DNA from: Blastopirellula retiformator
Lineage (GTDB): Bacteria; Planctomycetota; Planctomycetia; Pirellulales; Pirellulaceae
Direction: 5' to 3'
Assembly: GCF_007859755.1 (NCBI RefSeq)
Contig: NZ_SJPF01000001.1
Location: 248,001-312,000 of the forward strand
DNA length: 64,000 nt
The notes under the pieces: model-generated
What the model saw: the letters and a program-made list of their open reading frames with translations, nothing else
Database searches by the model: none
Told to the model about the DNA's origin: nothing
Translations under genes and position numbers: made by a program
Shown: one piece after another, positions 40,397 to 52,867 of the stretch
Position numbering within the stretch: the stretch's first letter is position 1
Layout of the letters: each line of letters opens with the position of its first letter

Positions 40397-42178
40397 TTAT
40401 TGATCGGTCGTCTCGGCCGGGGCCGGTTCTGCTAGCGGCGGCGTCTCGGTTTCGCCCGACTCTTTCGATTCTTCCGCTGGTTCCTCCTCGACCGGGTCGG
40501 TCGGTAGCGAGTCACCCACTTGATCGAGGTTCCAGGGAAGAAAATCTTCGATCGATTTTTTTGGCAGCGGAAATCGAATCACCATATCCCAGTTTTGTGG
40601 CCTGAGCGGAGTCGCTGCAGCGATCCACTCGCCGCCGACGATCTCCCCGTCTTGCGATGCGCCGCCGTCGTCGATCCGATCGCGGCCGACGCTGTAGAGC
40701 AAGAAGCCAGGCGGACGCTTCGCGTAGCGCAGCTGCGCCGGAGCGTACGGATCTTTCAGTAGCGCCAGATCGATGCGCTTTTCCAGCGCCGCGAGCGCTT
40801 CCGGATAGTCGCCGTTCTCGAGCTTGTATCGCTCCAGCGCTACGGCCACCCGCGCTAGTTGCAGCTGCAGATTCAGTCGCTCTTCGGCGTAGACTGCCTG
40901 GGTGACGGTCGGCAGGATCAGTCCAGCCAGCACTTGCGCGACCATTTCGCCCCGGGCCCGTTGATTGAAGATAGCGCCGGCGATGTTGCCCGGGCTGGTG
41001 GCGCCTTCCACTTCGGCCGAAAGGTCGAGCTCTAACTGTTCGAGCGCCGCTTCGCGCTGCTCGAGATCATCGATCTCGGTCGTCGCTGCGATTCGGTCGT
41101 ACCAAACGTTCAGTCGCATCAACATCGCATTGCGATCGAACGGGGCGTACGAAAAGGCGCCAACCGCCGCGCCGCTCCCTCCCAGCATCTCGTTGGCGCC
41201 TGCTTTTTTCGTGCAGAAGGCGAGGGCCGCGTCGAGGCCGCCCAGCCGTTCCAACGTGTTGATCGACGGCGCCATCTCGTCAAACGGCGGCAGCGCGGCC
41301 AGGTACGCTTCGATCTCGGCCAACAGCGCCGCGTCGCACTGGCCGCTCGCCAAGAGTTGCGCCAGCGCATTGAGGGCGATGCCGCGGATGGCGTCGCAGA
41401 CCAGCGCCTCGATCAGAAAGCTCGGCTTCGAGCAACACCCGCTAAGCCGCAAACAAGTCTTGATATCTTGCCAGGCGTCCTGGGGACGCTGCTCGCCGAT
41501 CGCCAACATCGCCCGGGCCATCAACGCCCGGGCGACGTCGCGCTGATGCTGCACCGTCGGCAGTAGCGCGGCGAACAGGAACTCGTTCTTATTGGCCAGC
41601 AGCGTGGGAGAAGGGAGATAGTACTTCGGCCGCTCGTTCATCTCCTGCAGCTTGTCGAAGTGAGGCTGCTGCGCCTCGAACCAATCGGCCAGGTCGGGGA
41701 CTTGACCTCGCGTCCAGGGAACCTGCGTCACTTGAGCCATAATTTCGAACACTTCCGACGTGTCGAGCGGCTCGGCAGGCGCGGTACCTGGTTGCGGCGC
41801 CAGTTGGCCCAGTTGCCGGCCGACCTGGGCGCTAAGTTGGTCGTTGTACATCGACAGCATCCCATCGACCGGCGGCAACGGCATCTGCAGGGCGTCGCAA
41901 ACAAGCGCCTGTTGCTCGGGCGGAATGTCGCATGGCCAGGTCGCTTCCAGAAACGGGATCGCCGCGTTTTCCTCGGGCGAGACGTCTTGTCCCTGCATGT
42001 CGATAATCGCCTGCGAATAGTCGACCAGCCCATCCGACCGCAGCGGGCTCGTCAGGTAGGTCGTCTGCTTCGAGACGAGGATCGGCCCCGACGGACCCGC
42101 GACGATCCAGATCAACAGCAACACAACCAGCAGCGACACGCCGCCAAAAATCCAAAAGTAGAGAGTCGACTTTTTCAT
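40397..42178 (-). CDS. Tandem paralog family, member 1: anchored protein with pseudopilin-like C-terminus
   Basis: The 593-residue protein begins MKKSTLYFWIFGG with one membrane anchor (residues 7-28), then PSGPILVSKQTTYLTSPL and the family block NAAIPFLEATWP. Middle features shared with the three neighbours are PFDRNAMLMRLNVWYDRI and RARGEMVAQVLAG. The C-terminal third reads LQLARVAVALERYKLENGDYPEALAAL, then LKDPYAPAQLRYAKRPPGFLLYSVGRDRIDDGG. This order (exposed helix, then YP, DP-Y, and YSVGxD-xDDGG) resembles the globular part of GspG-type pseudopilins. The tail is acidic and Pro/Glu-rich. It is the last gene of the row; function unknown. Confidence 0.75.
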   Translation of the reverse strand: MKKSTLYFWIFGGVSLLVVLLLIWIVAGPSGPILVSKQTTYLTSPLRSDGLVDYSQAIIDMQGQDVSPEENAAIPFLEATWPCDIPPEQQALVCDALQMPLPPVDGMLSMYNDQLSAQVGRQLGQLAPQPGTAPAEPLDTSEVFEIMAQVTQVPWTRGQVPDLADWFEAQQPHFDKLQEMNERPKYYLPSPTLLANKNEFLFAALLPTVQHQRDVARALMARAMLAIGEQRPQDAWQDIKTCLRLSGCCSKPSFLIEALVCDAIRGIALNALAQLLASGQCDAALLAEIEAYLAALPPFDEMAPSINTLERLGGLDAALAFCTKKAGANEMLGGSGAAVGAFSYAPFDRNAMLMRLNVWYDRIAATTEIDDLEQREAALEQLELDLSAEVEGATSPGNIAGAIFNQRARGEMVAQVLAGLILPTVTQAVYAEERLNLQLQLARVAVALERYKLENGDYPEALAALEKRIDLALLKDPYAPAQLRYAKRPPGFLLYSVGRDRIDDGGASQDGEIVGGEWIAAATPLRPQNWDMVIRFPLPKKSIEDFLPWNLDQVGDSLPTDPVEEEPAEESKESGETETPPLAEPAPAETTDQ

Positions 42179-42263
42179 AGCGCACGCGGTAGGGAGGAGA
42201 GGACGAAGCGAGAAGATGAGCGCGATTCTAACAGCGCGGCGACGGGGGGCCAACGATTGGGGG

Positions 42264-43955
42264 TTATTCGTTGGCGACGTCCGAATCTTGGTCTTCCCAA
42301 TCAAACTCCTCTTCCGGCGGCAGGTTCCAGGGGAAGAAGTCGGTGATTGATTGTTCTGGCAGTGGCAAACGAATCACCAGGTCTCCTTGGATGGAGGATT
42401 CGTTGGGATTGTCGAGCGCCCAGTCGCCATGGACGATCTTGCCTTCGCTCGAGTTCCCACCGTCATCCGTCCCATCGGGACCAATAGCGTAAAGTAAAAA
42501 GCCGGGTGGCCGCCGCTGATATTGCATCGGCTTTCCAGTGTGGGGATCGATCAGCAACGCGGGGTTGATCTTGTCGGCCAGCGCCGCCAAGTCGGCGGGG
42601 TAGTTGCCGTGCTCGACCTGGTAACGCTGAATCGCAACCGCAACGCGAAGCAATTGCAGCTGGGCGTTTTTCTCTTGCTCAATCCAAACCGCTTGCCCAG
42701 CGGCGGGAATCATCAGACCGCCGAGTAACTTCGCCACGAGTTCTCCACGAACCTGGCGGCTGAACAGCGCGCTGCCCAGTTCACCTGCCGAATTGGAAAT
42801 TTCGACCTCCGCTTCGAGTTGATCATTAAATCGCCGAACCGCCTCACGGCAAGCAAACGGCCCTTCGACTTCAAGCGCTGCGGCGAGTTGGTCGTACCAG
42901 GCGTTCAATCGAATCAACATCACGTTTTGATCGAAAGGAGCCCCTTCGATTAGGCCATAGCCATCGATCGTCGGCGCCTTGCCGTCAACGTCATGCAGCA
43001 TATGGACGGCTGAGTCGAGCGTCGTCAGCCGATCCACCACGCAGATTGAAGCCGGCAGTTCGTGGAGCGGCTTAAGCTTCGCCAAGAACGACTCCATTTC
43101 GTCCAGCAGCTGCGCGTTGCAATCGCCGCTGGCCAGTAGCGTCGTCAAAGCGACATAGGCTTGGGCGCGAGTCGAATAGGAGTAGAGCGTGACTCTCGTG
43201 TTGTCAGGTTGGTTGCGACAGCGTGAGAGGGCGAACAGCGTTTTGATCGCTTCCCACGCATCGGCCGGACGGCGTTCCCCAATCGCCAACATGGCCCGCA
43301 CTTTCAAGACGTCAGCCGGATCACGCAGGTTCGAGAGCACAGGATTGTCAGCCGCCAGCAATCCTTCGCGCTCGTCGTCGAGCAAGTCGGGCGATGGCAG
43401 GAAGAACTTCGGCCTCTCCTGGATCGCGCGTAGCTCGGCGAGATGCGGTTGCTGCGCTTCGATCCACTTGGCCAACGCAGGCAGTTGCCCCCGCAACCAA
43501 GGTACTTGCGTCGTCTTCAGCAGGATCGTAGTGACTTTGGTATCGTCCGCATCCAAGTCGACGTAATCGGGATGCGATTGGCCGATCGTATTCAGCTCGT
43601 TCGCAACCAACTGTTGGACTTCTTCGTCAAACAACGCTCCCATCCCAGCGCTCTCCGGCAGTGGCATGCCAATCGCCTCACAGACCAACTGCTGCTGTTC
43701 CGGTTCCAGCCCGGCTGGCCAGATTGCCGTCAGCAGCGGGATCGCGGCGTTCTCTTCCGGGGTGACCCCTTCGCCTTGCAGGTCAACAATCGCCTGCTCG
43801 TAATCGACCATTCCATTGGCGTCGATCGGCTCGGTCAGGTAAGTCGAATCGCGACCGACCACGATCGGACCAGCCGGGGCGAAGATGAGCCAGGCCAGCG
43901 ACATCAAGGTCAACAGCGTGACCACGCCAATGCCAATGAGAAGCTTCTTTTTCAT
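42264..43955 (-). CDS. Tandem paralog family, member 2
   Basis: The 563-residue protein starts MKKKLLIGIGVVTLL with one anchor helix and shares the family blocks: AGPIVVGRDSTYLTEPI, VDYEQAIVDLQGEGVTPEENAAIPLL, PFDQNVMLIRLNAWYDQL, VRGELVAKLLGGLMIPA. The C-terminal part is LQLLRVAVAIQRYQVEHGNY, then DPHTGKPMQYQRRPPGFLLYAIGPDGTDDGG, and an acidic tail. It follows member 3 with a 184-base space that contains an inverted-repeat element. Role unknown. Confidence 0.75.
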   Translation of the reverse strand: MKKKLLIGIGVVTLLTLMSLAWLIFAPAGPIVVGRDSTYLTEPIDANGMVDYEQAIVDLQGEGVTPEENAAIPLLTAIWPAGLEPEQQQLVCEAIGMPLPESAGMGALFDEEVQQLVANELNTIGQSHPDYVDLDADDTKVTTILLKTTQVPWLRGQLPALAKWIEAQQPHLAELRAIQERPKFFLPSPDLLDDEREGLLAADNPVLSNLRDPADVLKVRAMLAIGERRPADAWEAIKTLFALSRCRNQPDNTRVTLYSYSTRAQAYVALTTLLASGDCNAQLLDEMESFLAKLKPLHELPASICVVDRLTTLDSAVHMLHDVDGKAPTIDGYGLIEGAPFDQNVMLIRLNAWYDQLAAALEVEGPFACREAVRRFNDQLEAEVEISNSAGELGSALFSRQVRGELVAKLLGGLMIPAAGQAVWIEQEKNAQLQLLRVAVAIQRYQVEHGNYPADLAALADKINPALLIDPHTGKPMQYQRRPPGFLLYAIGPDGTDDGGNSSEGKIVHGDWALDNPNESSIQGDLVIRLPLPEQSITDFFPWNLPPEEEFDWEDQDSDVANE

Positions 43956-43976
43956 ACAGACTTTCAGGGTGATTCT

Positions 43977-44135
43977 GGTAGGTCAGGCCTTGGCCTGATG
44001 ATGTTCGACACGAAATTTGCGCCACGCCAAATGGGCGTATTGATAGACTTGCGGGTGCCGTCGCCACGAAGACGTGGCAACGGCACCCATGCGAAATCGT
44101 CTCGCGGGGCATCGTCAGGCCGAGGCCTGACCTAC
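43977..44135. repeat. Inverted-repeat element GTCAGGCC family, copy 1
   Basis: The region opens GGTAGGTCAGGCCTTGGCC and closes with CGTCAGGCCGAGGCCTGACC, near-perfect inverted arms of about 20 bases. Inside is a second hairpin, GGGTGCCGT...ACGGCACCC, near 44055-44090. A similar pair borders 46060-46141. Confidence 0.65.
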
Positions 44136-44139
44136 TTGG

Positions 44140-45873
44140 CTATTCGTCCTCAAGCGGCGGATCTTGCTCTTCCAGCATTTCCTGAAACTCGGGATCGTCG
44201 CGCCAAGCCTTGTTGCGATGCACTTCTTCTTCAAGCTCCGTCAGCAGCGGCGGTCGTTTGAGCAGGGGGAAGCGCAAGACCATGTCGCCGTCCGGAAAGA
44301 TGCTCACCCCTTCCTCGTCGACCCATTCGCCGTCGATGACGTCTCCCCACGGAGAGCTTCCCTCGTCATCGATCCGATTGCTGAACAAGCTGTAGAGCAA
44401 GTAGCCCGGCTCACGGCGGTCATATCGCAGCGGCCCGGGCGCATAAGGATCGATCAGCAATTGGGGGTCGATCTGATCGCCAAGCTGGTCGAGCGAATCG
44501 GGATAGTCCCCCTGTTCCAGCTTCCATTTTTCCAGCTTCACCGCGACCCGCAGCAGTTGCAATTGGATGTTGACTCGCTCCTCGGCCGCGCCGACTTGCA
44601 TGACCGCCGGCAAGAGAAGGGCGCCCATCAACCGAGCGATCGCTTCTCCCCGCGCCCGTTGACTGAAGAGAGCGGCCGCAATATTGCCAGGCGACTTGAA
44701 CTCTTCTCCGATCTCCTGGATCTCAACGGTCACCTGGCCGATCGCCGCTTCGCGCTCGGTCAGGTCCTCGATCGCCAGCGCCTCGGTCATTTGATCGTAC
44801 CACTCGTTTAAACGAACAAGCATGATGTTGCGATCAAAGGGGACATTCGCCAGCGCCCCGATCGGGTTTTCCCCTTCAAAGAACTCCTGGGCGGCGACCG
44901 GGTCGGTGCTGATGACGATCGCCGCATCCAGCCCCATGAATCGCTCGGTCGTGTCGATCGCCGTCGCCATTTCGTTCATCGGCCCCAGGGCGGCGAGATG
45001 CTTGTCGATCTCCGTTAGCAACTGGGCGTCGCACTGGCCGCTATTCAGTAGCGCTTGGAGTGCGCTATTGGCGACGCCTCGCAGGGCAATGCCGTGTAGC
45101 AGTTCGACCAACATGCCCGGGCGCGAATGGCGATCGCTGAGAGTGAAAACGGTCTTGATATCTTCCCATGCGTGCTCTGGTTGGTTTTCGCCGATCCGCA
45201 AGTTAGCCCGGGCCAGCAGCACCCGCTGCGTATCACGCTGTGTCATGACCGTAGGCAAATCGCAGGCGAACAGATAGCTTTTCTTCGTTCGCAGCAGCGT
45301 TGGCGAAGGGAGAAAGAACCGAGGGCGATCATTCATCTCGTGCAGTTTATCGAGATGTACTGCCTGCTCGTCGAGCCAAGCAGCCAGCGGTGGAAGTTGC
45401 TGACGCGTCCAGGGAGCCAAAGCGGCGATCAGGACGTCCAAGGCATCCGCGTCCGTCAGGGGATCAAGGTCGCCAGCGGCAACTTCGCCGGCGAAGTTTT
45501 GGTTGAGCCAGGCGAGAATCGTGCTCTTGTTGGCTTCGCCGGTATAGGCAGGCAACCCAGGCGCCTCCGGCATCGGCATCTGCAGGGCGTCGCAGACCAA
45601 TGGCTGATCCTCGGGGGCGATTCCGGCTGGCCAGGTTGCCTGCAGATAAGGAATCGCCGCGTTCTGCTCGGGCGTGACGCCGTTCCCCTGCATCTCCAGG
45701 ATCGCCTGATGGTAGTCAACCAGGCCATTCTTGCTGAGCGGCTCGGTCAGATGGGTCGTCTGCTTCGAGACGACAATCGGCCCCGAAGGCCCGGCGACGA
45801 TCCAAATCAGAATCGCCAGAGACAGCAATACAATGCCGCCGATAATCGCATAGGTGAGCGTCTTCTTTTTCAT
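44140..45873 (-). CDS. Tandem paralog family, member 3
   Basis: The 577-residue protein starts at the ATG at 45873, MKKKTLTYAIIGGIVLL, chosen because it begins the anchor helix and matches the starts of members 1 and 2. Family blocks: GPIVVSKQTTHLTEPL, NAAIPYLQATWPAGI, CDALQMPMPEAP, PFDRNIMLVRLNEWYDQM, RARGEAIARLMGALLLPA. The C-terminal part runs LQLLRVAVKLEKWKLEQGDYPDSL, then LLIDPYAPGPLRYDRREPGYLLYS with RIDDEG. It is the nearest relative of member 1. The frame extends further upstream without homology. Confidence 0.75.
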   Translation of the reverse strand: MKKKTLTYAIIGGIVLLSLAILIWIVAGPSGPIVVSKQTTHLTEPLSKNGLVDYHQAILEMQGNGVTPEQNAAIPYLQATWPAGIAPEDQPLVCDALQMPMPEAPGLPAYTGEANKSTILAWLNQNFAGEVAAGDLDPLTDADALDVLIAALAPWTRQQLPPLAAWLDEQAVHLDKLHEMNDRPRFFLPSPTLLRTKKSYLFACDLPTVMTQRDTQRVLLARANLRIGENQPEHAWEDIKTVFTLSDRHSRPGMLVELLHGIALRGVANSALQALLNSGQCDAQLLTEIDKHLAALGPMNEMATAIDTTERFMGLDAAIVISTDPVAAQEFFEGENPIGALANVPFDRNIMLVRLNEWYDQMTEALAIEDLTEREAAIGQVTVEIQEIGEEFKSPGNIAAALFSQRARGEAIARLMGALLLPAVMQVGAAEERVNIQLQLLRVAVKLEKWKLEQGDYPDSLDQLGDQIDPQLLIDPYAPGPLRYDRREPGYLLYSLFSNRIDDEGSSPWGDVIDGEWVDEEGVSIFPDGDMVLRFPLLKRPPLLTELEEEVHRNKAWRDDPEFQEMLEEQDPPLEDE

Positions 45874-46149
45874 ACCAGGTTCGCGAGGAGCGTGAGCAGA
45901 GAGAATCGGGAACGCCTGAGATTCTACCATCCCCAAGCCAGCTACGCACAATTCTTATCTGCGCTTATCTGCGGTTTAAAAAGTAGGCAGAGTTTTGAAC
46001 CGCAGATGAGCGCAGATTTTCGCAGATGGGAAGAGGCAAGAATCGAGGATGGGCGTTCCGGTAGGCCTTGGCCTGACGTGGGAGGGCAGTGTCGATTGAC
46101 GACATCGTCGCGCAGGGCATCGTCAGGCCGAGGCCTGACCTTCCATTTC
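45874..46149. repeat. Intergenic region with two inverted repeats (45954-46028 and 46060-46141)
   Basis: The first pair is ATCTGCGCTTATCTGCGG against CCGCAGATGAGCGCAGAT (arms of about 17-18 bases). The second opens GGTAGGCCTTGGCCTGACG and closes CGTCAGGCCGAGGCCTGACC, related to the element at 43977-44135. No coding frame is seen. ATCTGCG words recur near 48175-48210. Confidence 0.65.
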
Positions 46150-47787
46150 TCATCGGCGAACACCTGCGGTTTGCTCTTCCAGGCGGGGCCCCATTGCTCG
46201 CAGTTCTTTCTCGAGCTGCGACTTGAAGCTGGGCCCTGGGGTCGCCAGGTAGACGTCTTGGTTGGGCAGCCGTTCTGACGGCGGGTCGAAGGCGGGGGCG
46301 TCGCCCGTCAGATGTCGCTTTAGCTCGTCGGTGCGGTTTTCAAACAGGCTGTAGAGGAGATAGCCCTGAGGATACAGCCGGTATTGAAGGGCGTCTTGCG
46401 TTTGCGGATCGCGGGCCAGTTGCGACTCGATCGCGGGGCAAAGCTGCGGCGGGTAGTCGCCGGTTTGATCGCGGTATTGTTCGAGCTGGATGGCGACTCG
46501 CAACAGATGCAGGCTGGTATTGGTGCGCGACTCGACGATGCCAACTTGCATGACTGACGGTAGAAAGACGAAGGTGGTGCTGTCGGCCGCCCGTTTGCCG
46601 GCGGCCGATAGTTGGACCGCCCCCACTAGATTGCCAACCAGCGTCCGCGGCGCCGTGGCGGCGGAGAACTCGGCTTCGAGCTGTTTGAGCGCCGGGCGGC
46701 GCTTCATGCGCTGTGGATCTTCCAGGATCTCGGTGATCCGGTCAAAGTTTTCGTTCAGTCGGGTCGCCATCATCGCCGCGTCAAGCGTCGGAAAATCGAC
46801 CGCGTTGCCGCCCAGTTCGGTGGCGCCGCGGATCGACGCATCGAGCGTCACCAGGCGTTCGTACTCTTTGACGGCGGTCGGGACCAGATCAAATGGGGCC
46901 GTTGCGGTGACGTGCCGTTCGATCTCGGCCAGCAGTGGGCCGTCGCACTGACCGCTGGCGATCAGCGTATGGGTCACGGCGATCGCCCGTTCGCGGATTG
47001 AATAGCAGGCGTTCAGTTCGATCAACGACGGCAGCTGCGGACGCAAGAGGCTGAGCGCGTAGATCAAACGAACGTCGCGCCACGCCGCTTTCGGCTCGTG
47101 CTTTCCTAAGCGGTACATCGCCCGAATCGAGAGCGCTTCGGACAGCGTGCGCAGCGCCTGATTGGCGGGCGTCCGGATCGACGTCAGCTCTTCTCGCGGA
47201 TAGTCGACCAGCAGGATCATGGGGTAATAGAAGCTCGTCTTCCCCTCGATCTGTTGCACATGATCGAGATGGGGCGTCTCCGCTTCGACCCAGGCGGCGA
47301 GCGGGGGAAACTGGTCGTCGGTCCAGGGAGCGTCGCCAGCCGCCAGCAGCAAGTTGCGAATCCGCGTCGGGAAGGAATCGTCGTCCGCCTGACGCGCCTC
47401 GTCTTGCTCGGCCAGCCATTCTCGAAACGGCGGCGCCTGATCGGGTTCGTACGGCATCTGCAAGCCAGGCGACGTCGGCACGTCAAACTCCATCTCGCGG
47501 CAGATGGTGCTCCATTGCTCGGCTGGCATGTTGCAGGGCCAAGTTGCCTGTAGAAACGGAATGGCGGCGTTGTTCTGCGGCGTCGCGTCTCCTTTGCGCC
47601 GCTCGAGCACCGCAAGGGCGTAATTAACGTGACCGTTGGGCAATAAGGGCTCGATCAAGTAAGTCGTCTGCGGCGAGACCGGCACTTTCTCGGATGATTG
47701 CCAGCAATACCAGCTGACGCCAGCGATCACCAGTAGTACGATCAGCCCCTGCAGCAACAGCGAATGAATGAGCGATCTTGCCCTCAT
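46150..47787 (-). CDS. Tandem paralog family, member 4
   Basis: The 545-residue protein is the most divergent of the four. It begins MRARSLIHSLLLQGLIVLLV (anchor), then VPVSPQTTYLIEPLLPNGHV, NNAAIPFLQATWPCNM, and DAAMMATRLNENFDRI in place of PFDRNxMLxRLN. The C-terminal part has SLHLLRVAIQLEQYRDQTGDYP and LARDPQTQDALQYRLYPQGYLLYSLF, lacking the DDGG end. It is the first gene of the row. Its 5' region of 490 bases holds no other gene. Confidence 0.7.
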   Translation of the reverse strand: MRARSLIHSLLLQGLIVLLVIAGVSWYCWQSSEKVPVSPQTTYLIEPLLPNGHVNYALAVLERRKGDATPQNNAAIPFLQATWPCNMPAEQWSTICREMEFDVPTSPGLQMPYEPDQAPPFREWLAEQDEARQADDDSFPTRIRNLLLAAGDAPWTDDQFPPLAAWVEAETPHLDHVQQIEGKTSFYYPMILLVDYPREELTSIRTPANQALRTLSEALSIRAMYRLGKHEPKAAWRDVRLIYALSLLRPQLPSLIELNACYSIRERAIAVTHTLIASGQCDGPLLAEIERHVTATAPFDLVPTAVKEYERLVTLDASIRGATELGGNAVDFPTLDAAMMATRLNENFDRITEILEDPQRMKRRPALKQLEAEFSAATAPRTLVGNLVGAVQLSAAGKRAADSTTFVFLPSVMQVGIVESRTNTSLHLLRVAIQLEQYRDQTGDYPPQLCPAIESQLARDPQTQDALQYRLYPQGYLLYSLFENRTDELKRHLTGDAPAFDPPSERLPNQDVYLATPGPSFKSQLEKELRAMGPRLEEQTAGVRR

Positions 47788-48276
47788 CGGTCTACCCTCT
47801 GATCGTCAGAGTGAAACAGCGACGCCTGGAACCCTTTAGCAGATACGGCGTCGCCCATCTCGATCGATTGCGCGGTAAGCGAACTCGATCGGTTCGCAGG
47901 TAGTTCGCTGCGGCCATCCCTATCTTGTCCCCAATCGTGCAAAAAAATGCCAGCAACTGGTCAAAGTCGGCTCGGCTATCTACGAGACGAGCGATCCAGC
48001 GGGACCGTTTCGAAAAGAAGCGGAAAGGAAAAGAAGGTTCGCCGGGCGAAGTATCGGCAGGGGTGTACTAGAGGTTTGAACGGAGGTTGAAACATGGGGA
48101 AAGGGTGCCATGGCCACGGCCTTGCGTGGCCATGAATGCGGTTAGCGATCCTTTTAACGCCTGACCTAAATCTTTCAATCTGCGTAAATCTGCGACCATC
48201 TGCGGTTCAAGAACGAAAAGGGCCCTCCTAGTCGAAACTAGCAGGGCCGTATTTTTAAGGTTTTGATCGTAATCGC
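47788..48276. other. Intergenic region with small repeats and a terminator
   Basis: The space contains a hairpin near 48108-48133 (ATGGCCACG...CGTGGCCAT), ATCTGCG words near 48175-48210, and a stem-loop at 48221-48248 likely to serve carB. No credible coding frame was found; the promoter of family member 4 should lie in the first 100 bases. Confidence 0.5.
48221..48248 (-). terminator. Probable carB terminator
   Basis: The stem GGCCCTCCTAGT...ACTAGCAGGGCC (12 bases, one mismatch, loop CGAA) lies 29 bases after the minus-strand carB stop, followed on that strand by CCTTTTCG. Confidence 0.7.
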
Positions 48277-51543
<3,267 letters not shown>

Positions 51544-51766
51544 GGCGTCCCAGTTCTGTTGAAAAAGACAAAGTGGGAAAGTTTGCTCCACCCTCTAGGG
51601 GCGGCGGTTTGGGAGTAAAATCCCTCCAATTTAACCCCAGGAAAGAGTTGGGTACAAGCGGGAGGAGCAGGGTAATTTCGCTAGAATTGCTGCGAAGCGC
51701 CCGAAGTTGATTCTCGCTCTGTTCTGGTCGACGTAACGGCTCGCCCGAACGATCATCGAAAGGTGC

Positions 51767-51814
51767 GATCGCATCCGTGCGATCACGCAGTCCGTCGAGA
51801 AGATCAACGGACTG
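51767..51814 (-). mobile_element. MITE-like element fragment
   Basis: The segment GATCGCATCCGTGCGATC followed by CAGTCCGTCGAGAAGATCAACGGACTG matches the end of the 149-base element that contains its GATCGCA hairpin and outer hairpin. The other two-thirds is absent. It lies about 60 bases upstream of the tag gene. Confidence 0.75.
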
Positions 51815-51872
51815 CCAAGTCACGCGCATCCGCTGACGCAAAGCGGAACAACGCCAACAGAGGATCGATTCT

Positions 51873-52439
51873 GTGCCAAAACGATGTTCATGGGCCGACA
51901 GCCATCCACTGCTGGCCGAGTATCACGACCAAGAGTGGGGCGTGCCCGAGTACGACAGTCGCGCCCTGTGGGAAAAACTGTCGCTCGACGGCTTTCAGGC
52001 GGGGCTGTCGTGGCTGACGATCTTGCGCAAACGAGATGCATTTCGCGCAGCGTTTGCCGACTTCGATCCAGAAAAAGTGGCTCGATTCGGCAAGCGAGAC
52101 GTCAATCGCCTGCTGAAAAACGCCGAGATCGTCCGGTCACGGGCCAAGATCGAAGCGACCATTCAGGGCGCGCGAGTTTATTTGGCGATGCAAGAGGCGG
52201 GGGACGACTTCTCGACGTTCGTCTGGAACCTGGCCGGCGGAAAGCCAACTCGCAACACCAGCGGCGTCGTCCCGGCGAAGACGCCATTGTCCGAGTCGAT
52301 CTCCAAAACGCTCAAGCAGCAGGGCTTCAAGTTCTGCGGGCCGGTGATCGTGTATGCCTGGATGCAGGCGACCGGAATCGTTAACGATCACACCGTCGAT
52401 TGTTTTCGCCGTAGGGCGGTTGCGAAGGAAAAACGTTAA
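51873..52439 (+). CDS. tag: DNA-3-methyladenine glycosylase I
   Basis: The 188-residue protein matches Tag: RCSWADSHPLLAEYHDQEWGVPEYDSRALWE, FQAGLSWLTILRKRDAFRAAF, RNxAEIVRSRAKI, FSTFVWNL and the C-terminal GPVIVYAWMQATGIVNDH with the zinc-binding cysteine/histidine pattern. It removes 3-methyladenine from alkylated DNA in base excision repair. The GTG start at 51873 is used because MPKRCSWAD aligns with the family start and an AGAGGA ribosome site lies upstream. It diverges from carB, with a repeat fragment between. Confidence 0.93.
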   Translation: MPKRCSWADSHPLLAEYHDQEWGVPEYDSRALWEKLSLDGFQAGLSWLTILRKRDAFRAAFADFDPEKVARFGKRDVNRLLKNAEIVRSRAKIEATIQGARVYLAMQEAGDDFSTFVWNLAGGKPTRNTSGVVPAKTPLSESISKTLKQQGFKFCGPVIVYAWMQATGIVNDHTVDCFRRRAVAKEKR

Positions 52440-52867
52440 TCCTCCGCTACTCACATGGCAATTCTGGCAGAAGGGGTGTCATTGTCGCCTTCAGGTGGGC
52501 AAAATCTTGATTGCGGGCACCATTCTTCGCCTGGCAAACCGTGGCGGTTGCGGTGTTTATGCAGAAACGCGGTTTGTTGATTTCTGGACGAAAATGGATC
52601 ATAAACGGGCTATTTGTCCCAGTTTTGATCCTCATCTCCCTTAACCGGTAGAAAAGGGCGGGTTGTAAGAATTTCAAGAATTATGGCGCCGGACCGTTTA
52701 ATTCCCCCCACGTTGTACTTATAACGGAGTACATAGGTCACAGGATGAGGGCAAGCGCGGGCCACAGACCTCCCTGAAACCTCCCCAGGTTGACTCACAC
52801 CTCGGCGATCGGACGGAACACCGACGTCTCAGGCAAACCTCCTCACATCGGGCAAGCAGTCATCGCC
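52440..52867. other. Gene-free region upstream of the dockerin-type gene
   Basis: About 430 bases hold no repeat and no open frame with convincing codon use. The coding frame of the following gene is open from 52790 but the first 26 codons do not look like a signal or domain. The promoter should lie here; no box is certain. Confidence 0.45.
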
